Shown in pieces: positions 12,368 through 20,156 of a stretch of DNA of 64,000 nt. Position 1 is the first letter of the stretch. Each line of letters opens with the position of its first letter. Position numbers and translations under genes: made by a program. Where the stretch lies: NCBI GenBank assembly GCA_949289565.1, contig CASEOO010000002.1:62001-126000 (forward strand). The letters are read 5' to 3'. The notes under the pieces were generated by a model. It saw only the letters and a program-made list of their open reading frames with translations. It had not been told where the DNA came from and did not search any database. The stretch comes from an uncultured Bacteroidales bacterium. Lineage in GTDB: Bacteria > Bacteroidota > Bacteroidia > Bacteroidales > UBA932.

Positions 12368-14698
12368 CTACTGGATCTTCACGCAGCGGACTGCCAGTGC
12401 AGAACGTGTGTTAACTTTATCTTGTGCTGTATTCCAGTCGAATATGGCCTTGCTGCAAACAGTGTTAAGGTCTGTTGATGATGCTCCGTCCCATTCAGCC
12501 TGAAAACCGGTACTTGAATAATATGCGGCGGCTACACCTACAGTAGACTTCTCTGCCCTAAACGGTGTGCCATGTTGATTATTGATGAAGCCCGGGTGCA
12601 TGAAACTGAAGGTCACTCCGTTCATCGTGTATACCTTGGACCAGTTGTTGCTGTCACCTGTAAATGGCTGGCTATGCTTACCGTTTAGGATGCTCGCCAT
12701 ATCGCTTATTTGGGTGATGGACGGCACCTTGTATCCAGCAGGGCATGGGTCGTTGACAGTCTTCTGAGTGTCGGACCAGCGGTTTGCCTCGGTATTGGAA
12801 TATTGGCTATTCCAAAACAGCCAAGGATATTTGGTCTGTGTGGCGTCACTCATCGGCTCGGTATCGTTGTCACCATAGTCATCATAGTATGTTGCCTCTG
12901 TTCCGTCAGGATTCTTGAATCCGGTATTGAAATTACCCTTCATAAAATACTTTTCAGTAAACATCTCATCGTTGTGAGATATCATCTTGTCTTCACTTTG
13001 CCTGTCTATCGCAGTCTGGGACGGACAAGGAAGCGGGTTCTTGCTGCCCCACTGGTAGAGACATCCGTAAGCGCCGGGTACGGTTTTGTAGCTGAAGTCT
13101 TCTGCCGGGAGATTGTCGGTCCAGGCCATCAGGTTTCTGTCCATGACTGTATAGCTTCCGATCTGAATGTCCCTCAGCTCTTTGGTGTACCAGATAGCAT
13201 AGCTCCATGCCACCTCATTTCCGTTCATCAAGGTGATGATGCCGTAGCCTCCTTTCTGCTTGTCATCAGCGTTCTGGCTTTCGGCGACGGTGAAAGTGAT
13301 CTTGCCGTTCTCAAGCGTAGGCTCAGTGCCTGAAATGAGTCCGTTTTCGGTCTCGAACATCCATGTCACGCTTGATGCGTTGACAGGAGTGCCGTCAGGC
13401 TTGCCTGCAGGGATGGTGTAAGTGCCTGGTTCATTGACTACATAGCAGTTCGAATATGAGTTCTGCTGGGTCACGTTCAGTGTGGCTGTCTTGTCCACTG
13501 TGATGAACTTCACTGCGGAAGTCACGGCATCTGTGCCGTCGGTCACTTTCGCGGCGGTGTTGTCGATAGTGAAGGTGACAGTTTCCTCTACAGGCTGATT
13601 GCCTTCTTCCACATTCTGTCCGCCACGGATCTTGTCCACGGATATCCATTCAGGAGTCTCGATAGTCCATACGGCATTGGACTGGATGCTTACAGTCAGG
13701 GTTTCTGACGGCTTTTCGAACATATTGGAAGCGGTGAAGCCTATGCTCTGTGCATACTCTCCTTCATCAGCTTTCTTTATGTTTACGTAAGTGGAGCCGT
13801 CTGTGACATTCACTGAAGTGGTGTTGTATTTTCCTGCCTCGAAATTCGCCTGGGCATCCATCACCTTGTTTATGAAAGTCTTTTCCCCGAGAGAAGTGGT
13901 GACTGTCGTGGTGATGTAGTCGTTCTGCGGAAGGGCGAACGGCGCTGATACTATGTAGAATGTCGCGCTCTCGGAAGCCTTGATGGAAACTGCCTGTGCA
14001 GGAGTGACGGCCGCAGTCTTGTTTGCGGATTCACCCTTGATGGCCCCTGTTTTGGAATTAACATAGTATGTACCTGTCATGTCAGCATCCGCGCTGTTGT
14101 CTACCGCTATCTTGGATACGGTGATGGCATCTGTGGCATTGTTCATCACAGTGATGGCGAACAGGGTGGAAGCATGTTTCAGAGTGATGTCAGGGATGTT
14201 CCCTTCCGCCACGGCGTATCCGCACAGAGGGGCGTTGGCGCTGACTCCTGACGCATCGCCGGTCTGGACTGCATCTGCGGCAGCGCCTACTGTGACGGCT
14301 GCATTGGCGAAGCCATCTTCACTTATGGATGAATAGTCTTCGCTGTATGGGTAGAACACATGGTATTCAGCGGCATTCTCAGCAACGAAGTTCTCGCATT
14401 CGAAAATGTTGTCGCCTGAGGCAGACTTGGTGAATTTGAAGTTCCTGAACGAATTGTCAGAGTATTTTACGACTACTGCGAGCTCGTCATTTTCGGCCCA
14501 CGCTACCTTGTACCCGTTAGGGTCGAGGACAGTTTTCGTGCCGGCGGCGTCAGTGCCGATGTTTTCTATGTTTACTTCGAGTTTGAATGCATCGCTTGAG
14601 GAAGTGACGACGCCTTCCATCTCCTCCATCTGGCAGCTGGAGAGGACTGCCGCCATAGCGGCAATGGATAAAACAAGTTTTTTCATGTTTTCTGTCAT
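12368..14698 (-). CDS. Lipoprotein with fimbrillin-like N-terminus, BACON domain and FISUMP domain
   Basis: Surface or outer-membrane lipoprotein of 776 residues and unknown function. The leader MTENMKKLVLSIAAMAAVLSSC ends in a lipobox Cys. Residues of about 30-310 resemble the fimbrillin-like N-terminal modules of Bacteroidota (GTKTVLDPNGYKVAWAEND). A BACON-type Ig-like module follows (SNAVWTIETPEWISV). From about residue 440 comes a FISUMP domain (VMDRNLMAWTDNLPAED, GCLYQWGSKNPLPCPS, NDPCPAGYKVPS) ending RCVKIQ. BACON modules are linked to carbohydrate or mucin binding. Starting at MKKLVL (14686) is an alternative. It is the last gene of a minus-strand operon with a paralogue and a 52-residue peptide gene. 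Its middle shares a 97% identical 150-base block with the paralogue. Confidence 0.8.
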   Translation of the reverse strand: MTENMKKLVLSIAAMAAVLSSCQMEEMEGVVTSSSDAFKLEVNIENIGTDAAGTKTVLDPNGYKVAWAENDELAVVVKYSDNSFRNFKFTKSASGDNIFECENFVAENAAEYHVFYPYSEDYSSISEDGFANAAVTVGAAADAVQTGDASGVSANAPLCGYAVAEGNIPDITLKHASTLFAITVMNNATDAITVSKIAVDNSADADMTGTYYVNSKTGAIKGESANKTAAVTPAQAVSIKASESATFYIVSAPFALPQNDYITTTVTTSLGEKTFINKVMDAQANFEAGKYNTTSVNVTDGSTYVNIKKADEGEYAQSIGFTASNMFEKPSETLTVSIQSNAVWTIETPEWISVDKIRGGQNVEEGNQPVEETVTFTIDNTAAKVTDGTDAVTSAVKFITVDKTATLNVTQQNSYSNCYVVNEPGTYTIPAGKPDGTPVNASSVTWMFETENGLISGTEPTLENGKITFTVAESQNADDKQKGGYGIITLMNGNEVAWSYAIWYTKELRDIQIGSYTVMDRNLMAWTDNLPAEDFSYKTVPGAYGCLYQWGSKNPLPCPSQTAIDRQSEDKMISHNDEMFTEKYFMKGNFNTGFKNPDGTEATYYDDYGDNDTEPMSDATQTKYPWLFWNSQYSNTEANRWSDTQKTVNDPCPAGYKVPSITQISDMASILNGKHSQPFTGDSNNWSKVYTMNGVTFSFMHPGFINNQHGTPFRAEKSTVGVAAAYYSSTGFQAEWDGASSTDLNTVCSKAIFDWNTAQDKVNTRSALAVRCVKIQ
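13319..13468 (-). repeat. 150-base near-identical block shared with 15840-15989 (copy 1)
   Basis: Aligned by eye, this segment of the 776-residue lipoprotein gene differs from bases 15840-15989 at only four positions. It encodes the junction between the BACON module and the FISUMP domain (YVVNEPGTYTIPAGKPDGTP). Flanking sequence of the two genes is clearly more diverged, including the adjacent protein segments. Confidence 0.85.
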
Positions 14699-14705
14699 TT
14701 TTAAG

Positions 14706-14864
14706 TTAAAATCCACTTTCTCCTTCGCTGTATCCTGGGGCTGCAGGACCGAAAGATGCTTCTTCGCCTGATGCGGCGAATCCATGCTCTACGGAGATTT
14801 CCGTGAGCGACATTTCAGGAGCCCTGTACGAAGACAGGGTCTCGTAAATCTGTGTTTGTTTCAT
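14706..14864 (-). CDS. Small 52-residue peptide gene between lipoprotein genes
   Basis: An ATG-initiated frame encodes MKQTQIYETLSSYRAPEMSL, continuing with TEISVEHGFAASGEEASFG and ending GYSEGESGF. It lies 30 bases after the upstream lipoprotein stop and 7 bases before the start of the next one, a spacing that suggests translation within the same transcript. The composition (Y..P near the N-terminus, a hydrophobic-acidic segment, FAASG, then Gly/Glu-rich tail) resembles short unnamed peptides I associate with lipoprotein loci in Bacteroidota. It has no signal peptide or membrane segment. Function unknown; it could be a regulatory leader peptide or a small secreted product. Confidence 0.55.
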   Translation of the reverse strand: MKQTQIYETLSSYRAPEMSLTEISVEHGFAASGEEASFGPAAPGYSEGESGF

Positions 14865-14894
14865 GATGATAGTTATTAAGTGTTTATATGGTTG

Positions 14895-16670
14895 TTACAT
14901 TTTTACGCAGCGGACTGCGGCTGCGGCGCGGGTGTCGAATTTATCCATAACTGCCCTGTTAGATAAAAATTGGCAGCATATGGTGTTGTTTTCACCTGGA
15001 GTGCCATCATATTCACTTTGGAATCCTGAACTTGAATGATATGTTTCAGGTGAGCCGACAGTATTTCTTGTGTCACGCCATGGCTTCGAACCGCCCTTCT
15101 TGTTGTACTGTATGATTCCCGGATTCATGTAACTGAATGTCACGCCGTTCAGTGTATATACCTTGGACCAGTTCTCCATTCCGTTGTCTCTGAACGGCTG
15201 GCTATGGCTGTTGCCTAAGATCGAATACATGGCTTCCAGCTGGTCGATGGAAGGCACTTTGTATCCTGCAGGGCACGGGTCATCGACTGTTTTCCGAGTC
15301 TCGGACCATCTTTCCGCCTGGGTCAAATCATATTGAGTCCCGAGAAGAAGCCAAGGATATTTGTTCTGTGAATCCGAATTCATAGGCACAGAGTTGCTGT
15401 TAACATAGTAAGTAGGGGAAGTGCCATCCGGATTTGTGAACCCTGTATTGAAATGCCCCTGCAGCAGGTAGTCTTCAGTGAACATATCTTTGTTCATATG
15501 CTGACTTTCCCTGTCTTTACTTATGTTTGCTATGGCTTTTTCTGACGGGCAAGGAATCGGATTCTTGCAGCCCCACTGGTAAAGACATCCGTAAGAGCCA
15601 GGAACAGACTTGTTCCCGAAATCCTCTGCTGGAAGATTGTCTGTCCAAGCCATAAGGTTGCGGTCCATAAAAATATTGTTGCCTATCTTGATATCTCTCA
15701 CTTCCTTAGTGTACCAGATAGCATAGCTGTATGCCACCTCGCTGCCGTTCATCAGGGTGATGATGCCGTAGCCTCCTTTCTGAACATCAGGAAGGCCGCT
15801 TTCAGCTACTGTGAAAGTGATCTTGCCGTTCTCAAGCTTAGGCTCAGTGCCTGAAATCAGTCCGTTCTCGCTCTCGAACATCCATGTCACGCTTGATGCG
15901 TTGACAGGAGTGCCGTCAGGCTTGCCTGCTGGGATGGTGTAAGTGCCTGGTTCATTGACTACATAGCAGTTCGAATATGAGTTCTGCTGTCTTACTTCAA
16001 GTGTGGCTGTTTCATCCGCAGTGATGAAATGTACTTCTGCAGTCAGATAATCCGAACCGTCGGAAACAGAGACTCCGGTATTGTCTACAGTCAGGGTCAC
16101 GGTCTGCGTTACAGCATCGTCTCCAGCTGTTCCTCCTTCGGATGCTGATGCTTTGATCCATTCAGGGGCATCTATGGTCCATACTGCGTTCGATGTTATC
16201 TGCACCTCGATATTCTGAGTCGGGCTCTTGAACATTGATTCGGTTTCAAGTCTGGTTTCTGCAGTCCATTCCGGGTTTTCTGCAGAGCCAGCATTTGTCT
16301 TGATTTCTATGTATGTGACGTTCCTCTCCTGTGACACGGTGATGGACCTTGAGGAGCCGTCGGATGTGACAGTGATGGTAGCCTCTCTTGGAGTGGCCGC
16401 ATCAGGATTCTTTCCTGCTGTCAGGATGACTTTTTCAGTGCTTTCCCCGGATGTGATGCTGGGAGTGACCCAGCTGCAGTCTCCCATGTCGAGAGTCCAG
16501 GGATTGTTCGAAGTGATTTTCACTACCTCGCTTCCTCCTGCATAGCGGAAATCTACAGCCGCTATGTCGACAGAAAGTCCGGGGTCGTATGCTTGCGGCA
16601 CTATGTCGGTGCATGATATGCTCATGACTGCCACGGCAGCCGCCGCCAGTGGATAAAATTTAATCTTCAT
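14895..16670 (-). CDS. Lipoprotein with two BACON-type domains and a FISUMP domain
   Basis: A 591-residue lipoprotein of unknown function, paralogous to the 776-residue protein encoded downstream. The leader MKIKFYPLAAAAVAVMSISC ends in a lipobox Cys. A first BACON module is seen at about residues 35-115 (GSEVVKITSNNPWTLDMGD; ITVTSDGSSRSITVSQE). A second follows at about 120-230 (SNAVWTIDAPEWIKAS). The FISUMP domain fills the rest (FMDRNLMAWTDNLPAED, YGCLYQWGCKNPIPCPS, DDPCPAGYKVPS) and ends RCVKM. It lacks the fimbrillin-like N-terminus of its partner. I start at MKIKFYP; the longer upstream frame would bury the signal peptide. It is the first gene of its operon, behind a well-formed promoter, and is divergent from susC. 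Confidence 0.8.
   Translation of the reverse strand: MKIKFYPLAAAAVAVMSISCTDIVPQAYDPGLSVDIAAVDFRYAGGSEVVKITSNNPWTLDMGDCSWVTPSITSGESTEKVILTAGKNPDAATPREATITVTSDGSSRSITVSQERNVTYIEIKTNAGSAENPEWTAETRLETESMFKSPTQNIEVQITSNAVWTIDAPEWIKASASEGGTAGDDAVTQTVTLTVDNTGVSVSDGSDYLTAEVHFITADETATLEVRQQNSYSNCYVVNEPGTYTIPAGKPDGTPVNASSVTWMFESENGLISGTEPKLENGKITFTVAESGLPDVQKGGYGIITLMNGSEVAYSYAIWYTKEVRDIKIGNNIFMDRNLMAWTDNLPAEDFGNKSVPGSYGCLYQWGCKNPIPCPSEKAIANISKDRESQHMNKDMFTEDYLLQGHFNTGFTNPDGTSPTYYVNSNSVPMNSDSQNKYPWLLLGTQYDLTQAERWSETRKTVDDPCPAGYKVPSIDQLEAMYSILGNSHSQPFRDNGMENWSKVYTLNGVTFSYMNPGIIQYNKKGGSKPWRDTRNTVGSPETYHSSSGFQSEYDGTPGENNTICCQFLSNRAVMDKFDTRAAAAVRCVKM
15840..15989 (-). repeat. 150-base near-identical block shared with 13319-13468 (copy 2)
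   Basis: Second copy of the block described at 13319-13468, four mismatches by eye, located at the BACON/FISUMP junction of the 591-residue lipoprotein gene. Similarity drops on both sides, which suggests local gene conversion or a young duplication followed by uneven divergence. Confidence 0.85.
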
Positions 16671-16746
16671 TGTCTCGGATAGTTTAAGTTCCATTGGCCT
16701 GCGAAAGCATACGGATGTGCCCGAGATCAAGAGATTTTTTCCGGCA

Positions 16747-16777
16747 CAAAGATAGACATTCATAATATGAATCCAAA
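16747..16777 (-). promoter_or_regulatory. Bacteroidota promoter for the lipoprotein operon
   Basis: Read on the minus strand, TTTG (16777-16774) is followed after 19 bases by TATCTTTG (16754-16747). This fits the Bacteroidota -33/-7 consensus TTTG and TAnnTTTG exactly. The predicted transcript would begin near 16740, leaving about 70 bases before the ATG at 16670. Confidence 0.75.
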
Positions 16778-16815
16778 TATTTTTTCTAATTATTTCTAAC
16801 AATTTGAAACTTTTT

Positions 16816-16849
16816 CTTGCTTTTTACGGGGGGGGGGGTGCTATATTTG
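16816..16849 (+). promoter_or_regulatory. Candidate susC promoter with poly-G tract in the spacer
   Basis: TATATTTG at 16842-16849 matches the -7 consensus TAnnTTTG. CTTG at 16816-16819 is the best -33 box. The 22-base spacer between them contains eleven consecutive G's (16828-16838). Preferred spacing elsewhere in this window is 19-20 bases, so loss of two or three G's would give the optimum. The start of transcription would be near 16856, about 105 bases before the susC ATG. Gain or loss of G's by slippage would change promoter strength. Confidence 0.6.
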
Positions 16850-16961
16850 CCTTGTTTTGTAACAAATTATAACCTGCGAAGCTGGATGTCGCCTACTGAC
16901 CACAAGAGCGATTCCGTATTGTTATTTGATGTATTAACTAGTAACTGACACATTATCTATT

Positions 16962-19900
16962 ATGCAAAATTCGAAGACAGAGGCCTGCTCTCTGCCAGAA
17001 ATGGCAAGGCGGGTGACACTGGTCTGTGCATTATTCTTTATTGCGCTTCTGAATGGCTTTGCCCAGGGAAGTGATGTCACTCTCTCCGGAACAGTGATTT
17101 CATCTGAGGACAACCAGCCGATACCAGGTGCTGCGGTCTATGTAGAAGGGACGCAGTACGGAACTGTAGCAGATCTCGATGGAAACTACACTCTCGTGAT
17201 TCCGTCAGATGTCAAACTTGTGACTGTTTCTTCCATAGGTTATCTGACCAAGCAGCTCAGGGTCGGAGGAAACAATATCGTTTTCAAGGTCATCTCTCTC
17301 GACGAGTCCACCCAGTCCATTGAGGATGCCGTGGTGGTCGCTTTCGGTACGACCCAGCGCAAGGAGACCATGATATCTTCGGTCGAGTCCATAGACCCCG
17401 GCAAGCTTGTCACTCCGTCCAGCAACCTTTCCACTTCTTTCGCTGGAAATATCGCCGGTGTGATAGCCACCCAGTCTTCAGGCGAACCTGGAGCTGACGG
17501 CGCCAGCTTCTGGATCCGCGGTATTTCGACCTTCGGAGCCAGCACCGAGCCTCTCTATATCCTCGACGGAGTGGAGATCAATGCCGAGATCCTGAACGGC
17601 ATTCCTGCAGAGAGCATCGAGTCTTTCTCCGTGCTGAAGGATGCCGCAGCCACTGCACTGTATGGTTCCAGAGGTGCTAACGGTGTGATGATCATCACTA
17701 CGAAGAGCGGACGTGTGGCTGACAGGATGTCTGTAAACGTGAATTTCAACACCACTGTCACTATGCCTACGGCAATACCGGAAGTGGCTGACGGTGTGAC
17801 ATATATGAAAAACTTCAACGAAGCCCAGCTCGGACGCGGAGTCGCCGTCGGCAGATATACCACAGCCCAGATCACAGGCACGGAACAGAATCTGGATCCG
17901 TATGCCTACCCGAATGTGGACTGGTATGACATGATGTTCAATGACATGGGCGTGGCCGAGAACCTGAATATCAATGTCCGTGGCGGCGGAAACAGGGTGG
18001 ACTACTTCCTGAATGCTTCTGTGAACAACGAAAGCGGTATGATCAAGAATGTCTCCGACGCTCCTTTCAATACGAATATCAATGCTCAGAAATATACTTT
18101 CCAGAGCAATGTGACGGCGAAAATCACGAGCACTACAGTAGCCAGCATCAAGATGAACGCCCAGATGCTGTATTTCTACAAGCCTGTGATTTCTTCCGGA
18201 GATCTCTTCTACTGGTGCATGAGGACAAACCCTGTGTCATTCTCCCCGACATACCCGTCAGAGTGGATAGATGCAGACTATACCGTATTCGGAACCAGTG
18301 CCTCATGGTCCGGAGTCGGAAACATGACGAACCCGTATGCGGAACTTGCCAAAGGCTACAAGCAGCAGTATACGAACTACCTGACCACCTCTCTGAGGGT
18401 GGACCAGGATCTGAGGTTCATCACTAAGGGATTGAAAGTCTGGGCTCAGGTGTCATTCTATAACAAAACTTATTCTGGAAGGACTTACCAGAGGGTGCCT
18501 CACCTGTATACGAGTACGTCCACATACGATCCTGTGCTTGAAACATATGAGCGTACACTCACTCCAACGAATACAGATGGTACCGATTATCTGTCACTGT
18601 CCACGGATCAGAACGGCTACAGGCAGGTGAACCTCCAGGGGAACATCGAGTACAACCGCACTTTCGGCAAGCACAATGTGAATGCCGTGGTTCTCTACCA
18701 TCAGAAGGAAACAGTCGACAATATGCCAAGCAACTATTACAATTCCCTTCCGAAAAGGGAGCAGGGTCTGGCAGGACGTGTTTCCTACGGCTATGATGAC
18801 AGGTATCTGATAGAGGGCAATTTCGGTTACAACGGCTCGGAGAACTTCATGGGCGGCAAGAGATTCGGTTTCTTCCCTTCAGTGGCGGCGGGATGGATAG
18901 TCTCGAACGAGAAATTCTTCAGCGGCATCAAGGACTGGTTCTCTTTCCTGAAAGTGCGCTATTCTTTCGGTCTTTCCGGAAACGATTATCTGAAACAGAG
19001 GTTTCCGTATATTTCCGAGATGGCGATGAACAGCACTTCTTCACTTTTGGGTGACGGGGCCGAGCTTCCTAACTTCGCCATAGGGACAGGCTATGAAGGC
19101 CAGAAGATGAACTATCTTTCCACCCTTGGAAACGAGGATGCATCCTGGGAGGTGAGCCGCAAGCATGATATCGGAGTCGAGTTCGGCTTCTTCGACGAAC
19201 TCACCATTATAGCGGATTTCTTCTCCGAGTATCGTGACGGTATCTTCATGCAGAGGAAGACCATTCCGTCCACTGTCGGAATCTCCGGAATGGAGCCGTG
19301 GGCGAACGTCGGCGCTGTGCTGAACATGGGTGTGGACCTGTCTGCGGACTACAGGAAGATCATAAACCGAGACTGGACTGTGACTGCAAGGGGTACATTC
19401 ACTTTTGCTCACAATGAGGTGGTGGAGAATGACGAATCCCCGTTCCAGCAGTATGCCTATAAATCACAGATAGGAAAGCCTCTGAATACCATTTACGGTT
19501 ATGTGGCTGACGGCCTGTTCAAGGACGAGGCCGATATAGCGAACTCTCCGGAACAGCTAATAGCCGGCGATGGCGCTGACATCAGGCCAGGCGACATCAA
19601 GTACAAGGATCTGAACGGCGACGGTGTGATCAACGAAAACGACTGCACCTATATCGGCTATCCGGAAGTGCCTGAAATCATGTACGGATTCGGAGCTTCA
19701 GCCCGCTGGAAAAATCTCGATTTCTCGTTCTTCTTCCAGGGACGTGCCAGAGTGTCCATAAATATGAAGAACATGCATCCTTTTACAGACGGAAGCAACT
19801 CTTCATACGGTATGCTCCAGTGGATAGCCGATGACCACTGGTCAGAGTCCGATCCGAACCCGGATGCGGCATATCCGAGACTCGACTACCAGTGGAACAG

Positions 19901-20129
19901 GAACAATACTGCCTCCTCGTCATTCTGGGTGAAGGACGGAAGCTTCCTGAGGCTGAAAAATCTCGAAGTGGGTTATACAATAAAGGATTTCGCCAGAGTA
20001 TACTGCTCTGCCACGAACCTTTTCATCCTGTCTCCTTTCAAATACTGGGATGCGGAGAAGGGCAGCGGAAACGGCCTTTCCTATCCTCTCCAGAGGACAG
20101 TGCAGCTCGGGGTGCAGTTCAATTTCTAA
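16962..20129 (+). CDS. SusC/RagA-family TonB-linked outer membrane transporter
   Basis: Outer-membrane beta-barrel that imports oligosaccharides with TonB energy, working with the SusD protein encoded next. The 1055 residues start with a signal peptide (VTLVCALFFIALLNGFAQ). A CarboxypepD_reg-like domain follows (LSGTVISSEDNQPIPGAAVYV, DLDGNYTL). Then come the SusC-type box EDAVVVAFGTTQRKE and a plug domain with YILDGVEI and ALYGSRGANGVMIITTKSG. The rest is barrel, ending TVQLGVQFNF with terminal Phe as expected. There is no N-terminal STN domain, so anti-sigma signalling through this protein is unlikely. A start at MARRVTL (17001) is an alternative. It is the first gene of the plus-strand polysaccharide locus, behind the poly-G promoter. 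Confidence 0.94.
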   Translation: MQNSKTEACSLPEMARRVTLVCALFFIALLNGFAQGSDVTLSGTVISSEDNQPIPGAAVYVEGTQYGTVADLDGNYTLVIPSDVKLVTVSSIGYLTKQLRVGGNNIVFKVISLDESTQSIEDAVVVAFGTTQRKETMISSVESIDPGKLVTPSSNLSTSFAGNIAGVIATQSSGEPGADGASFWIRGISTFGASTEPLYILDGVEINAEILNGIPAESIESFSVLKDAAATALYGSRGANGVMIITTKSGRVADRMSVNVNFNTTVTMPTAIPEVADGVTYMKNFNEAQLGRGVAVGRYTTAQITGTEQNLDPYAYPNVDWYDMMFNDMGVAENLNINVRGGGNRVDYFLNASVNNESGMIKNVSDAPFNTNINAQKYTFQSNVTAKITSTTVASIKMNAQMLYFYKPVISSGDLFYWCMRTNPVSFSPTYPSEWIDADYTVFGTSASWSGVGNMTNPYAELAKGYKQQYTNYLTTSLRVDQDLRFITKGLKVWAQVSFYNKTYSGRTYQRVPHLYTSTSTYDPVLETYERTLTPTNTDGTDYLSLSTDQNGYRQVNLQGNIEYNRTFGKHNVNAVVLYHQKETVDNMPSNYYNSLPKREQGLAGRVSYGYDDRYLIEGNFGYNGSENFMGGKRFGFFPSVAAGWIVSNEKFFSGIKDWFSFLKVRYSFGLSGNDYLKQRFPYISEMAMNSTSSLLGDGAELPNFAIGTGYEGQKMNYLSTLGNEDASWEVSRKHDIGVEFGFFDELTIIADFFSEYRDGIFMQRKTIPSTVGISGMEPWANVGAVLNMGVDLSADYRKIINRDWTVTARGTFTFAHNEVVENDESPFQQYAYKSQIGKPLNTIYGYVADGLFKDEADIANSPEQLIAGDGADIRPGDIKYKDLNGDGVINENDCTYIGYPEVPEIMYGFGASARWKNLDFSFFFQGRARVSINMKNMHPFTDGSNSSYGMLQWIADDHWSESDPNPDAAYPRLDYQWNRNNTASSSFWVKDGSFLRLKNLEVGYTIKDFARVYCSATNLFILSPFKYWDAEKGSGNGLSYPLQRTVQLGVQFNF

Positions 20130-20156
20130 TGGATTCAAACAAGATACAAGCATAAA

